Source: Aquabacterium sp. | Lineage (GTDB): Bacteria; Pseudomonadota; Gammaproteobacteria; Burkholderiales; Burkholderiaceae_C | Assembly (NCBI GenBank): GCA_023266355.1 | Contig: JAHFQM010000006.1 | Coordinates: 62,001 to 126,000 of the forward strand | Direction of reading: 5' to 3' | Length of the DNA stretch: 64,000 bases | Shown: one piece after another, positions 21,012 through 29,949 of the stretch | Position numbering within the stretch: position 1 is the first letter of the stretch | How the letters are laid out: the number at the start of each line of letters is the position of its first letter | The notes under the pieces: model-generated | Databases searched by the model: none | The model's input: only the letters and a program-made list of their open reading frames with translations | Told to the model about the DNA's origin: nothing | Program-made: the position numbers and the translations under genes

Positions 21012-21569
21012 ATGGCCATGGACACGCCTGACGAGCCCCGCCACACGGCCGATGATGCGAATGCGCCCGAAAGCGCTGCCGCCGTTCACCCTTCAGGTCG
21101 CATCGACGGTTGGCGAGATTTTCAAGACCGCCTGCGCGCGGCCTTGGCCATGGGCACCACCGAGCCGGCGGACTGGCGTTTGTGCGATCCAGACTTTGTG
21201 CCATGGCCTCTCGGTGAGCGGGCCATTGTCGAAGTCCTGCAACAAGGCGTCCTGGCGCATCCACGCACCCGTTTGACCTTGCTGGCCGCCCGGTTCGACG
21301 AGTTCCCGCGCAAGCACCCGCGCTGGCTGGCTTGGCGGCAGGACTGGACGCACCGCGTGCGCTGTCTGCAGGCCAACGAAGAGGATGCACCTCAGCTGCG
21401 CCCGATGCTGCTGTGGCCTGGGCGCTTGGGCCTGCGCTTGCTGGATGGCGTGTCCGGAAGGGGTGTTTGGAGCACGGATCCGGCCACACTTCACGTTTGG
21501 CAGGCTGATTTTGACGTTATTTCGCAACGCTCTGCCGAGGCAATGCCAGGCACGATCCTCGGTCTATAG
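21012..21569 (+). CDS. hypothetical protein, 185 residues
   Basis: I do not recognise a named family. The 185-residue soluble protein has an acidic, disordered N-terminus (about 1-35), then FQDRLRAALAMGTTEPADWRLCDPDFVPWPLGERAIVEVLQQ and a segment rich in Trp and Arg (PRWLAWRQDWTHRVRCLQ). No signal peptide or membrane helix is visible. Codon use is normal for the region. ATG 21012 and ATG 21018 are both possible. It follows the RoxA-like gene by 35 bp and may share its transcript. Confidence 0.6.
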   Translation: MAMDTPDEPRHTADDANAPESAAAVHPSGRIDGWRDFQDRLRAALAMGTTEPADWRLCDPDFVPWPLGERAIVEVLQQGVLAHPRTRLTLLAARFDEFPRKHPRWLAWRQDWTHRVRCLQANEEDAPQLRPMLLWPGRLGLRLLDGVSGRGVWSTDPATLHVWQADFDVISQRSAEAMPGTILGL

Positions 21570-21588
21570 GGAACTGCCCGATGCACCG

Positions 21589-21594
21589 TATAAT
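21589..21594 (+). promoter_or_regulatory. possible -10 element for the small lipoprotein gene
   Basis: A perfect TATAAT sits 143 bases before the lipoprotein start. No clear -35 is visible; the long 5' leader is unexplained. Confidence 0.3.
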
Positions 21595-21736
21595 CGATGG
21601 CTGAATGTGGAGCAACGCCAGTTGCGATGCATCCTATGCCCTTGTGGCCCGCACTGTGTTCGATCACTGACGGGTCTCGGGCTTTGAACACAGTTCCAAG
21701 ACCACCGTTTTTGACACTCCTTTTGAGGACACAAGC

Positions 21737-21955
21737 ATGAAAAAGTCGCTCCTGCTGGCTTCGCTGATCGCTGCCATGGCTCTGGCCGCCTGCGGTAAGA
21801 AAGAAGAACAAGCTGCCGCTACCGCCGCTTCCGAAGTCGCTTCCGCTGCTTCCGAAGTCGCTGTGGCTGCTTCCGCTGCTGTGGACGCTGCTTCCGCTGC
21901 CGCTTCCGAAGTCGCTGCTGCTGCTTCCGAAGTCGCTTCGGCTGCTTCGAACTGA
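21737..21955 (+). CDS. small Ala-rich repeat lipoprotein, 72 residues
   Basis: A 72-residue lipoprotein starting at ATG 21737 behind GAGGA (21724-21728). The signal peptide ends in the lipobox LAAC-GKK, so Cys19 is the predicted lipidated residue; the following GKK does not look like an inner-membrane retention signal. The mature part is a repeat of ASEVA/ASAA units, giving an Ala/Ser/Glu/Val amphipathic helix that could form a coiled coil like Lpp, although no C-terminal Lys for peptidoglycan attachment is present. The repeat is also visible at DNA level (GCTTCCGAAGTCGCT recurs). A strong terminator follows directly. Role unknown. Confidence 0.8.
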   Translation: MKKSLLLASLIAAMALAACGKKEEQAAATAASEVASAASEVAVAASAAVDAASAAASEVAAAASEVASAASN

Positions 21956-21972
21956 TCTTCAGTTCAGCGTAC

Positions 21973-22003
21973 AAAAAAGCCGCTCGCAAGAGCGGCTTTT
22001 TTT
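21973..22003. terminator. terminator after small lipoprotein gene
   Basis: The stem AAAAAAGCCGCTC / GAGCGGCTTTTTT has a GCAA tetraloop. The A-run and T-run make it usable in both directions; its main job is to end the lipoprotein transcript 18 bases past the stop. Confidence 0.92.
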
Positions 22004-22048
22004 CGTCTGGATGTCACGCTTGAGCAAGCAATCCTGACGCCAGCCAAG

Positions 22049-22084
22049 AAAAAACCGGCCACCTTGCGGTGAGCCGGTTTTTTT
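22049..22084. terminator. terminator downstream of bamC
   Basis: The stem AAAAAACCGGC / GCCGGTTTTTT has a 13-nt loop. It lies 65 bases beyond the bamC stop on the minus strand and faces the lipoprotein terminator. Confidence 0.85.
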
Positions 22085-22149
22085 GCGTCGGATGGAGTGC
22101 CGGGTTGATCGCCCGGCGGGCCCGCTGGACTGTCAGCCCGGCGTCAGCT

Positions 22150-23289
22150 TCAGTTGAGCTCTTCGGCCAGGCGTTTGGCGATGCGCTTGCCCGTGGGCGA
22201 GTTGGCTGCTGCGCCATTGTCGGTCAGCACGCTGACCAAGGTGGCGCCGCCTTGCGGTTGCACACGCACCTTGTAGCGCGCCAGCGTTTCGGCTTCGCTG
22301 CGGCCGATCAGGCGTCCGAAGAAGCCTGGCTTGGCGGCTTCCGGGTCGTCCACCGAGATGCGCACTTCGTAGCTGCCGCTCTTGCGGTCGCGGTTTTCGA
22401 CGGTGAAGCCGCTGCGGTCCAGTGCCAGGCCCACGCGGCGCCAGGCCAGATCGCCCTCGGCTTGCAGGACCATGGTGGTGCCGTCGGCGCCGAGCTTCAC
22501 GGCCGAGGCGGGTGCCGCAGGTACCGGGATGGCCGCTTGCTCACGCACGGCGGCCGCGGCTTCCTTCGGTGCGCCCAGCTTGACCATCAGGCGGGCGAGC
22601 ATTTCGGCTTCCAGGCCCGGGTCGCTGGGGCGGATGCGCCAGGTCGTCTGGTCCTTGCGGGTGCTGTCGACGAATTCCTCGGACATGCCGCGGTGGCTGA
22701 TGTAGATCTCGCTGCCCGTGGCGGTGCGCTCGATGCGGGTGCGGAAGGAGTCGCGCAGGCCGGTGTCGTAGAGCATGTCGTAGACGCGGCCCAGCAGGTT
22801 GCGGACGCCGTCTTCTGGCAGCTTGGCGCGGTTTTCGGAGAAGTTGGTTTCCATCACGCCGGCTTCAGGGCGATCGACCGTCAGCTCGAAGCCGACGTCA
22901 GACCAGAAGCCGCGCACCTGGCTGTAGATGGCTTCGGGCGGCTGGTTCACCACCAGCCAGCGCGTCTGGCCTTGGCGCTCCAGCTTGATGCCGCCGCGTT
23001 CGGCCGGGGCGATGGCGACGGGCGCTGCTGCGTCGGCCTGAGGGGCCTGGCGGCTCAGGCTGCTGGCCGACACGATGGCCGGCGTGGCCTGGTTGTAGCG
23101 TTGCTGGCCGGGCAGCTGGCTCAGGTCGGGCGGCACGTCCAGGCGCACGCTTTGTGCGCCGCTGCTGCGGTAGTCGATCTTGTCGCCCGAGAGGGCGCTG
23201 GAGACGGAGGAGCAGCCGGTTGCCAGCATGGCCGAGGCCAGTGCCGCGCCCAGGGTCAGGACGTGCGTGGTGCGGGGTGTGATGCGCAT
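22150..23289 (-). CDS. bamC: outer-membrane assembly lipoprotein BamC-like
   Basis: A 379-residue lipoprotein of the BamC (NlpB) family, a component of the complex that inserts beta-barrel proteins into the outer membrane. The start is ATG 23289 (MRITPRTTHVLTLG); the signal peptide ends in a lipobox, LATGC-SS. An unstructured, Tyr/Pro-containing segment (KIDYRSSGAQSVRLDVPPDLSQLP) follows, which in BamC binds BamD. Two helix-grip domains come next, the second with WRRVGLALDRSGFTVENRDR. It is followed by a terminator, and dapA lies 84 bp upstream on the same strand, an order shared with other proteobacteria. Confidence 0.9.
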   Translation of the reverse strand: MRITPRTTHVLTLGAALASAMLATGCSSVSSALSGDKIDYRSSGAQSVRLDVPPDLSQLPGQQRYNQATPAIVSASSLSRQAPQADAAAPVAIAPAERGGIKLERQGQTRWLVVNQPPEAIYSQVRGFWSDVGFELTVDRPEAGVMETNFSENRAKLPEDGVRNLLGRVYDMLYDTGLRDSFRTRIERTATGSEIYISHRGMSEEFVDSTRKDQTTWRIRPSDPGLEAEMLARLMVKLGAPKEAAAAVREQAAIPVPAAPASAVKLGADGTTMVLQAEGDLAWRRVGLALDRSGFTVENRDRKSGSYEVRISVDDPEAAKPGFFGRLIGRSEAETLARYKVRVQPQGGATLVSVLTDNGAAANSPTGKRIAKRLAEELN

Positions 23290-23373
23290 GGGGTCAGGGC
23301 AATGTGACAGGCAATCTGGGGCCACCCGTCTGGCGCTGAGCCGGAGACGGGGGCCGGGGGCAGCCAGCAAGGC

Positions 23374-24255
23374 TCAGAGCACGCCGGCTTCGCGCAGCGC
23401 GGCTTCGACCACAGGCTGCGCAGAGGCCGACAGCTCGGTCAGCGGCAGGCGCAGCGTACCACCAGATTTGCCCATGCGGGTCAGGGCCCACTTCACGGGG
23501 ATCGGGTTGGGCTCGACGAACAGGTGCTTGTGCAGCGGCAGCAGCTGCATGTGCAGCTCGACCGCACGGGCGGCGTCCTTGGCGATCGCGGCCTTGCACA
23601 GCTGGGCCATGGCGCGCGGTGCGACGTTGGCCGTCACGCTGACGTTGCCGTGCCCGCCCAGCAGCATCAGGGCCACGGCGGTGGGGTCGTCGCCCGAGTA
23701 GATGTGGAAGCCCTTGGGCGCTTGCTTGATCAGCCAGGCGGCGCGTTCCAGGTTGCCGGTGGCTTCCTTGATGCCGAACACGCCGGGCAGGCTGGCGCAG
23801 CGCAGGGCGGTCTCGACGCTCATGTCGGCCACGGTGCGGCCGGGCACGTTGTAGAGCATCATCGGCAGATCGACCGCTTCGGCGATCGCCTTGAAGTGCT
23901 GGTAGATGCCTTCTTGCGTGGGCTTGTTGTAGTAGGGCACGACCTGCAGGGTGCTGTCGGCGCCGACCTTCTTGGCGAACCGCGTGAGCTCGATGGCTTC
24001 GCGCGTCGAGTTGGCGCCCGCCCCGGCCATGACGGGCACGCGGCCCGCAGCCTGTTCCACCGCCACGCGGATGATTTCGCAGTGCTCCTCCACCGACACG
24101 GTGGGCGACTCGCCGGTGGTGCCGACGACGCCGATGCAATCGGTGCCTTCGGCGATGTGCCAGTCGATCAGGGCCCGCAGGGTGGGGTAGTCCACACTGC
24201 CGTCTGCATGCAGGGGCGTGATCAGGGCGACGATGCTGCCAATGATGGGTTCCAT
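23374..24255 (-). CDS. dapA: 4-hydroxy-tetrahydrodipicolinate synthase
   Basis: A 293-residue class I aldolase that condenses pyruvate with aspartate semialdehyde, the first step toward diaminopimelate and lysine. The N-terminus [19 protein letters not shown] is canonical. The Schiff-base lysine is in [15 protein letters not shown] and the catalytic tyrosine in [23 protein letters not shown] is the pyruvate-binding loop. The length is standard. The bamC gene follows on the same strand, and the two are probably co-transcribed. Confidence 0.96.
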   Translation of the reverse strand: MEPIIGSIVALITPLHADGSVDYPTLRALIDWHIAEGTDCIGVVGTTGESPTVSVEEHCEIIRVAVEQAAGRVPVMAGAGANSTREAIELTRFAKKVGADSTLQVVPYYNKPTQEGIYQHFKAIAEAVDLPMMLYNVPGRTVADMSVETALRCASLPGVFGIKEATGNLERAAWLIKQAPKGFHIYSGDDPTAVALMLLGGHGNVSVTANVAPRAMAQLCKAAIAKDAARAVELHMQLLPLHKHLFVEPNPIPVKWALTRMGKSGGTLRLPLTELSASAQPVVEAALREAGVL

Positions 24256-24373
24256 GGTGATTCCTTCAATCCCTGACCATTCTAAAGGGCATGGTCGGGT
24301 GTCATGCGGGTGTGCTGGGCGTCTGCGGCCTGATCTGTGCGGGTTCAGGGCTGCGTGGACGTCAAGCGCGAGC

Positions 24374-25180
24374 TCAGTGGGGGCGGACGTCCTGGTTCAA
24401 CGCTTTGAGCGCCAATCGGTCGACAAGCCCGGGTGCGATCAGTTTCATCCAGCGGCTGAGCTTGCCTTTGAAGGACATCACGATGTCGCGCTCGCGGCGT
24501 TCCATGCCTTCGCGGATGAGGCGGGCGCATGTTTCCACGGTCATGGCGCCGGACTCGTCCAGGCCGCTCTTGCCCGCGGCATCGCCCTGGGCGTTGAAGC
24601 CGCGGTAGCGGATGTCGGTGGCCACCACGCCCGGGTAGGCGAGGGTGACCGACACGCCGTGCGGTTGCAACTCCACCCGCAAGGCCTCGAAGAAGCCGTT
24701 CATGGCGAACTTGGTGGTGCTGTAGGCGGTGCGGCCCGGCACGCCGACCAGTCCGGCCAGGCTGGAGACGGCCACGATGCGCCCCTTGCTGGCTTTCAGG
24801 TGCGGCAGCGCGGCGTGGGTGCACCACACGCTGCCCCAGAGGTTGATGCGCATGAGCTGCTCGTACCAGGCCAGGTCGGTGACTTCTTCCAGCAGGGCGT
24901 GGGCCGACATGCCGGCGTTGTTGACCAGGGTGTCGAGCTGGCCGAAGGCCTCCACGGTGTCCTGGACCAGGCCGCGGCAGTCGGCCTCGATGCCGACGTC
25001 GGTGGGGCGCACCTTGACGCGGGCGCCGTGCTGGCGGCACTGCTGCGCCACGGCTTCGAGTTTGTCGGCGCTGCGCGCGGCCAGCACCAGGGTGAGTTTC
25101 GAGCCTTGCGTTTGCGCCAGTTGGCGCGCCAGTTCGGCGCCGATGCCGTCGGACGCCCCGGTGATGATGACCACGCTCAT
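24374..25180 (-). CDS. SDR-family oxidoreductase
   Basis: A 268-residue classical short-chain dehydrogenase/reductase starting at ATG 25180 ([18 protein letters not shown]). The features are the TGASDGIG nucleotide loop, VNNAGMSA, the catalytic Ser in [12 protein letters not shown] and the YSTTKFA (YxxxK) motif. The downstream [13 protein letters not shown] fits the substrate loop. The substrate is unknown. It is the last gene of a three-gene minus-strand unit: its ATG lies one base after the stop of a 47-residue membrane protein, which in turn overlaps an MFS transporter. Confidence 0.88.
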   Translation of the reverse strand: MSVVIITGASDGIGAELARQLAQTQGSKLTLVLAARSADKLEAVAQQCRQHGARVKVRPTDVGIEADCRGLVQDTVEAFGQLDTLVNNAGMSAHALLEEVTDLAWYEQLMRINLWGSVWCTHAALPHLKASKGRIVAVSSLAGLVGVPGRTAYSTTKFAMNGFFEALRVELQPHGVSVTLAYPGVVATDIRYRGFNAQGDAAGKSGLDESGAMTVETCARLIREGMERRERDIVMSFKGKLSRWMKLIAPGLVDRLALKALNQDVRPH

Positions 25181-25181
25181 G

Positions 25182-25325
25182 TCAGATGCAACTCCACAGA
25201 CGCCCGGCCATCTCGACAACGAGGTGCGGGCTGAGGTACCAAAGGAAAACGACCAGCAGCAGTGCGCCAGCGACCAGCCAGGCCAGCAGCGTGGCGAGGC
25301 GGGGGCGCTGACCCATGCGGTCCAT
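25182..25325 (-). CDS. small membrane protein, 47 residues, coupled to MFS gene
   Basis: A short frame encoding 47 residues: a basic N-terminus (MDRMGQRPRLA), one long hydrophobic helix (TLLAWLVAGALLLVVFLWYL) and a short tail ending LWSCI. Its ATG overlaps the MFS stop (TGATG), and its TGA ends one base before the ATG of the SDR gene. That tight packing is the main evidence it is translated. No family is recognised. It could be a small accessory subunit of the transporter, which is inference. A start at 25316 is possible. Confidence 0.6.
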   Translation of the reverse strand: MDRMGQRPRLATLLAWLVAGALLLVVFLWYLSPHLVVEMAGRLWSCI

Positions 25326-26590
25326 CACGCGCTCACCAGCCGGCGCGCTGGCTGCAGCTGCTCACGGATGGGCAGGTTGATCAGCGCCGCGGCGAAGGCC
25401 AGCACGATGGCGATCCACCAGACCACCTGGTAGCTGCCCGTGGCATCGTAGAGCCTGCCGGCCAGCCACACGCCCATGAAAGACCCGATTTGATGGGAAA
25501 AGAAGACGATGCCGCCCAGCATGGACAGGTGCTTGACGCCCAGCATCTGCGCCACCACCGCGTTGGTGGGTGGCACGGTGGACAGCCACAGCGCGCCCAT
25601 GGTGGCAGCGAACAGGCCGACGCTCAACGGGGTGGGCGGCGTGAAAACGAAGGCGATCATGGCCAGGCCACGCATGGCGTAGATGAAGGAGAGGATCCAG
25701 GTCTTGCGGATGCGCTGGCCCAGGGTGCCGGCCGCGTAGGTGCCGAACACGTTGAACAGGCCGATGAGCGCCAGCGCCGTGGTGGCGACTTGCGGGTCGA
25801 GGCGGTGGTCGCGCAGGTAGCTGGGCAGGTGCACGCCGATGAAGGCCAGCTGGAAGCCGCAGACGAAGTAGCCGGCGGTCAGCAGCAGGTAGTCGCGGTG
25901 GCCGAAGGCTTCCTTCAGCGCTGCGCCGGCCGACACCGGGGTGCCGTCCAGCAGGGCGGCGGTCTTGCCGTGCTGTGACGGCGCCACGGCAGGGGCCTGG
26001 CGGCGCGCTTCCCGCAAACCAAAGGCCAGCGGCCCGATCAGCAAGGCGGCGAAGGAGAGGCTGCTCAAGGCCGGCGACCAATCCATCTTGTGGATCAGGG
26101 TGCTGGCCAGCGGCACCATCAGGAACTGCCCGAAGGAGCCGGCCGCCGCGGTGATGCCCATGGCCCAGGAGCGCTGCGAGGCGTCGATGTTGCGTCCGAC
26201 GACGCCGTAGATGACCGCGTAGGTGGTGCACGCTTGCGCCAGGCCGATGGTGACGCCGCAGGTGAGCACGAAGCTCAGGTGGTGGCTGGTGGTGGCCATG
26301 CCGAACAGGCCCAGCGCGTAGAGCAGGGCGCCCAGCCAGAGCACGCGGAAGGCGCCACTGCGGTCGGCCCACCAGCCCACGAAGGGGCCGGCCGCGCCCC
26401 ACACCAGGTTCTGCACGGCCATGGCCACGGAGTAGTCCTCGCGGGTCCAGCCGTGGGCCAGGGTGATGGGCTGCAACCACAGGCCGAAGCTGTGGCGGAT
26501 GCCCATGGACAGCGTCACGATGAGCGCGCCGCAGATCAGCATCTGCCGCAGGGGCAGCGTTCCCGCGGCAGGGGTGGAGGTGTGGGTCAT
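25325..26590 (-). CDS. MFS transporter
   Basis: A 421-residue major facilitator protein with about 12 predicted membrane helices. The start is ATG 26590 (MTHTSTPAAGTLPLRQM). Between helices 2 and 3 it has the family loop GWWADRSGAFRVLWLGALLYALGLF. A central cytoplasmic loop (REARRQAPAVAPSQHGKTAALLDG) divides two six-helix halves. It resembles monocarboxylate/oxalate-formate-type exchangers, but the substrate cannot be assigned. It is translationally coupled to the 47-residue protein downstream. Confidence 0.85.
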   Translation of the reverse strand: MTHTSTPAAGTLPLRQMLICGALIVTLSMGIRHSFGLWLQPITLAHGWTREDYSVAMAVQNLVWGAAGPFVGWWADRSGAFRVLWLGALLYALGLFGMATTSHHLSFVLTCGVTIGLAQACTTYAVIYGVVGRNIDASQRSWAMGITAAAGSFGQFLMVPLASTLIHKMDWSPALSSLSFAALLIGPLAFGLREARRQAPAVAPSQHGKTAALLDGTPVSAGAALKEAFGHRDYLLLTAGYFVCGFQLAFIGVHLPSYLRDHRLDPQVATTALALIGLFNVFGTYAAGTLGQRIRKTWILSFIYAMRGLAMIAFVFTPPTPLSVGLFAATMGALWLSTVPPTNAVVAQMLGVKHLSMLGGIVFFSHQIGSFMGVWLAGRLYDATGSYQVVWWIAIVLAFAAALINLPIREQLQPARRLVSA

Positions 26591-26636
26591 GGTGTGTGAG
26601 GTGTTGGCGTGGCAGGTCAAGCCGCCACGCGCGACC

Positions 26637-26987
26637 TCACACCTGCATGTTCATGATATCGGTGTACGCCTGAACCAGCTTGTTGCGCACTTGCACGGCC
26701 GATTGGAAGCCCAATTGCGCTTTTTGCATGGCGATCATGGTTTCTTCCAGGCTGACCGTGGGGTTGTCGAACTGCACTTCGCGTTGCATGGTGCTGGCCT
26801 TGGTCTGCGCGGCGCTGATCGACTGCAGGGCGCCGCTGAAGGCGTTCTGGAAGCTGGCACCTTGCACGCCGGTGCTGCTGCCCGTGGCGTCCGTGCGGGT
26901 TTTGGCCTCGACGCGCCGGGCGACGTCGGCCATGCCAGCACGGGTGGCTGCCTGGGCGAAATCAAAGGGCTTGAGTTTGAGGTCCAT
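26637..26987 (-). CDS. fliE: flagellar hook-basal body protein FliE
   Basis: A 116-residue FliE, which joins the MS ring to the proximal rod. The C-terminal half is characteristic: FDNPTVSLEETMIAMQKAQLGFQSAVQVRNKLVQAYTDIMNMQV. The N-terminus up to about residue 45 is variable. It is transcribed away from fliF, an arrangement also known from enteric bacteria. The 205-bp gap between fliE and fliF should hold both promoters; I did not find a convincing sigma-54 or sigma-28 site in it. Confidence 0.93.
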   Translation of the reverse strand: MDLKLKPFDFAQAATRAGMADVARRVEAKTRTDATGSSTGVQGASFQNAFSGALQSISAAQTKASTMQREVQFDNPTVSLEETMIAMQKAQLGFQSAVQVRNKLVQAYTDIMNMQV

Positions 26988-27192
26988 GGTGCCGATAAGT
27001 CCGACAGGGCGTGGTTCAGATCACCACAGTTGCCACTCTAGGCACTTTCCTGGGCGCCGATGCTGCGAAGAGGTCGGCAAATGGCTTGCTGTTCCCGGCA
27101 CTTTTGCCCGACCGGACTGCGAACATTGGCTCCGTTGAAGCTGGATTGCGGCATCGTCTGTATCGATGCGCGGCTCAACGAACTGCCCGCCC

Positions 27193-28938
27193 ATGGAAGT
27201 CACTGTCGCACCCAACACCTCTGCCGCCGTTGCCTCACCTGCCAGCCAGGTGATCGACGCCACGCCGCCCGGTTTCGCGCAGCGCGTCATGGGCTTGCCC
27301 ATGCAGCGCAAGCTGATGCTGGCAGGCGGCATCGCTGCCATCTTCGTGATCTTCGCGGCCATGCTGCTGTGGGGCCGCGAGGGCGACTACCGCGTGCTCT
27401 ACACCAACCTGTCTGACAAGGACGGGGGCGCCATCCTGGCCCAGCTGCAGCAGATGCAGGTGCCTTACAAGCATGCCGACGGCGGCGCGGCCATCCTGGT
27501 GCCGGCCGACAAAGTTCACGATGTGAGATTGAAGCTGGCGTCTGCCGGCCTGCCCAAGGGCTCGGTGGTCGGCTTCGAGCTGATGGAGTCCCAGAAGTTC
27601 GGCGTGACCCAGTTCCAGGAGCGCCTGAATTTCCAGCGCGGTCTGGAAGGCGAGCTGACCCGCTCCATCCAGGCGATCGCCAGCGTGCAGAGCGCCCGCG
27701 TCCACCTGGCCCTGCCCAACCAGAACGGGTTCTTCCGCGAGCAGCAGAAGGCTTCGGCTTCGGTGGTGCTGACGCTCTACGCCGGTCGCACCCTGGACCG
27801 CGGCCAGCTGGCCGGCATCGTGCACCTGGTGTCGTCCAGCGTGCCGGAGATGTCGCCGAAGGCCGTCAGCGTGGTGGACCAGAGCGGCACCCTGCTGTCG
27901 GGCGCCCAAGACGGTGGCGCCAACGACCAGGCCGGCCTGGACGCCCAGCAGCTGCAGTATGTGCGCCAGATCGAGACCAACTACACCCAGCGCATCCGCG
28001 ACATCCTGGAGCCGGTGCTGGGCAAGGACAACCTGCGCGCCCAGGTGACGGCCGAGGTCGACTTCTCTCAGGTCGAGTCCACCGCCGAGGAATACAAGCC
28101 CAACCAGGGCCAGGCGGTGACCGCCACGGTGCGCAGCCAGCAGACCAGCGAGAGCAACGGCCAGGGCAGCGCCACCCCCTCCGGCGTGCCGGGCGCGGCC
28201 AGCAACCAGCCGCCTGCCCAGGCCACCGCCCCCATCAATGGCGCCTCGGCTCCGCTGCAAGTCGCCAACGGCAGCACCGCCAGTGCCACCAGCCGCCGCG
28301 ACGCCGTCACCAATTACGAGGTGGACAAGACCGTGCGGGTGATCCGCAGCGCCACCGGCAACATCCGCCGCCTGACCGCCGCCGTGGTGCTCAACCACCG
28401 CAGCGTGACCGATGCCAAGGGCAAGACCACGACGCAGGCCATCCCGCAGGAAGAGCTCGACAAGCTGACCTCGCTGGTGCGTGAGTCCATCGGTGCCGAT
28501 GACAAGCGCGGTGATTCGATCAAGGTGATCAACACGCCCTTCCAGGTGCCCAAGGAAGAAGTCGACAGCACCCCGCTGTGGAAGCAGCCTGAGACGGTGG
28601 ACCTGATCCGCACCCTGGCCGTGCCCGGCGCCCTGACGCTGGCCGCCCTGATCGTGGTGTTCGGCGCGATCCGCCCGGCCATCAACGCTGCCAAGCCGCT
28701 GCCGGTGCCCGAAGCCGAGGCCAACCGCCTCAATGCTTCGGTGGACGATGCGCTGGAGCTGCCCGCCATCGCCGGTGGCAATGGTCCGGTCGTGGTGGGG
28801 GCCGATGGCCAGGCGCTGCCCGCGTTGGGTGGCCCGGGCAACAACGGCGTCGACCCGCGGCTGGAAACCGCCCGCAAGCTGGCCAAAGAGAACCCCATGG
28901 CCATGGCCGGTGTGGTCCGTGGCTGGATGAACAACTGA
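27193..28938 (+). CDS. fliF: flagellar MS-ring protein FliF
   Basis: A 581-residue FliF, which forms the membrane-embedded MS ring. ATG 27193 (MEVTVAPNTSAAVAS) is preferred to the upstream ATG 27166. A first membrane helix is at about 45-65 (LMLAGGIAAIFVIFAAMLLWG), then ring-building YscJ-like domains (NLSDKDGGAILAQLQQMQVPY, SARVHLALPNQNGF), a Gly/Ala-rich periplasmic linker, and a second helix at about 470-490 (ALTLAALIVVFGAI). The C-terminus, KLAKENPMAMAGVVRGWMNN, is the FliG-binding tail. It is the first gene of the long fli operon. Confidence 0.96.
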   Translation: MEVTVAPNTSAAVASPASQVIDATPPGFAQRVMGLPMQRKLMLAGGIAAIFVIFAAMLLWGREGDYRVLYTNLSDKDGGAILAQLQQMQVPYKHADGGAAILVPADKVHDVRLKLASAGLPKGSVVGFELMESQKFGVTQFQERLNFQRGLEGELTRSIQAIASVQSARVHLALPNQNGFFREQQKASASVVLTLYAGRTLDRGQLAGIVHLVSSSVPEMSPKAVSVVDQSGTLLSGAQDGGANDQAGLDAQQLQYVRQIETNYTQRIRDILEPVLGKDNLRAQVTAEVDFSQVESTAEEYKPNQGQAVTATVRSQQTSESNGQGSATPSGVPGAASNQPPAQATAPINGASAPLQVANGSTASATSRRDAVTNYEVDKTVRVIRSATGNIRRLTAAVVLNHRSVTDAKGKTTTQAIPQEELDKLTSLVRESIGADDKRGDSIKVINTPFQVPKEEVDSTPLWKQPETVDLIRTLAVPGALTLAALIVVFGAIRPAINAAKPLPVPEAEANRLNASVDDALELPAIAGGNGPVVVGADGQALPALGGPGNNGVDPRLETARKLAKENPMAMAGVVRGWMNN

Positions 28939-28953
28939 CCGAGGAAGCGCGCC

Positions 28954-29949
28954 ATGGACGAAAAAGGCCTGGAAGACGCCGCCATCCTGCTCATGTCCCT
29001 GGGCGAGGAGGAAGCGGCCGAGGTCTTCAAGAACCTGGAGCCCAAAGAGGTGCAGCACCTGGGCGAGACCATCGCCAAGCTCAAGACGGTGACGCGCGAG
29101 CGCATCGACAACGTGCTGGACCGTTTCGCCCAGGAGTCGACCGAGATGGGCGTGCTGGTGGCCGACACCGACGAGTACATCAAGTCCGTGCTGCGCAAGG
29201 CGCTGGGTGACGACAAGGCCAACCTGCTGATCGACCGCATCATCCAGGGCAGCGACATCACCGGCATCGAGAGCCTGAAGTGGATGGACGCCATCTCGGT
29301 GGCGGAGCTGCTGCGCCACGAGCACCCGCAGATCGTCGCCGCCATCCTGGTCCACCTGGACCCGGACCAGGCTTCCTCGGTGCTGAAGGTGTTCACCGAG
29401 CGCCACCGCAACGAGGTGATGGTGCGGATTGCCACGCTGGACGGCATCCAGCCTGCCGCCCTGAAGGACCTCAACGAGGTGCTGTCGCGCGTGCTGGCCG
29501 GTGGCACGCAGATCCGCAAGTCCTCGCTGGGCGGTGTCAAGCCCGCCGCCGAAATCATCAACCTGATGGGCTCCAGCCTGGAGACCTCGGTGCTGGACTA
29601 CATCCGCGAAGCCGACAGCGACCTGGCGCAGAAGATCACGGACAACATGTTCACCTTCGACGACCTGGGCAAGCTCGACGACAAGGGCTTCCAGTCCCTG
29701 CTCAAGGAAGTGCAGACGGAGTCGCTCATCATTTCGCTCAAGGGCGCCTCGCCGGAGATCCGCGAGAAGGTCTTCAAGAACATGTCCAGCCGCGCGGCCG
29801 AAACCCTGCGCGAGGATTTGGAGTCCCGCGGTCCGGTCAAGCTGTCCGACGTGGAGGCCGAGCAGAAAGAGTTGCTCAAGATCGTGCGTCGCCTGTCCGA
29901 CGAAGGCCAGATCGTCATGAGCAGCGGAGGCGACGATGAGTACGTCTAA
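28954..29949 (+). CDS. fliG: flagellar motor switch protein FliG
   Basis: A 331-residue FliG, the rotor protein that binds FliF and interacts with the stator. The N-terminal domain starts LEDAAILLMSLGEEEAAEVFKNL. The middle has the EHPQ motif (LRHEHPQIVAAILVHLDPD). The C-terminal charged helix DKGFQSLLKEVQTESL carries torque residues, followed by LISLKGASPEIREKVFKNMSSRAAE. It starts 15 bp after fliF, and its end overlaps fliH by 14 bases. Confidence 0.97.
   Translation: MDEKGLEDAAILLMSLGEEEAAEVFKNLEPKEVQHLGETIAKLKTVTRERIDNVLDRFAQESTEMGVLVADTDEYIKSVLRKALGDDKANLLIDRIIQGSDITGIESLKWMDAISVAELLRHEHPQIVAAILVHLDPDQASSVLKVFTERHRNEVMVRIATLDGIQPAALKDLNEVLSRVLAGGTQIRKSSLGGVKPAAEIINLMGSSLETSVLDYIREADSDLAQKITDNMFTFDDLGKLDDKGFQSLLKEVQTESLIISLKGASPEIREKVFKNMSSRAAETLREDLESRGPVKLSDVEAEQKELLKIVRRLSDEGQIVMSSGGDDEYV

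Noticed and set aside
26988..27192. Sigma-54 or sigma-28 promoter between fliE and fliF
   Set aside because: Candidate GG/GC pairs have wrong spacing (7 or 11 instead of 10 bases), and no sigma-28 consensus is clear.
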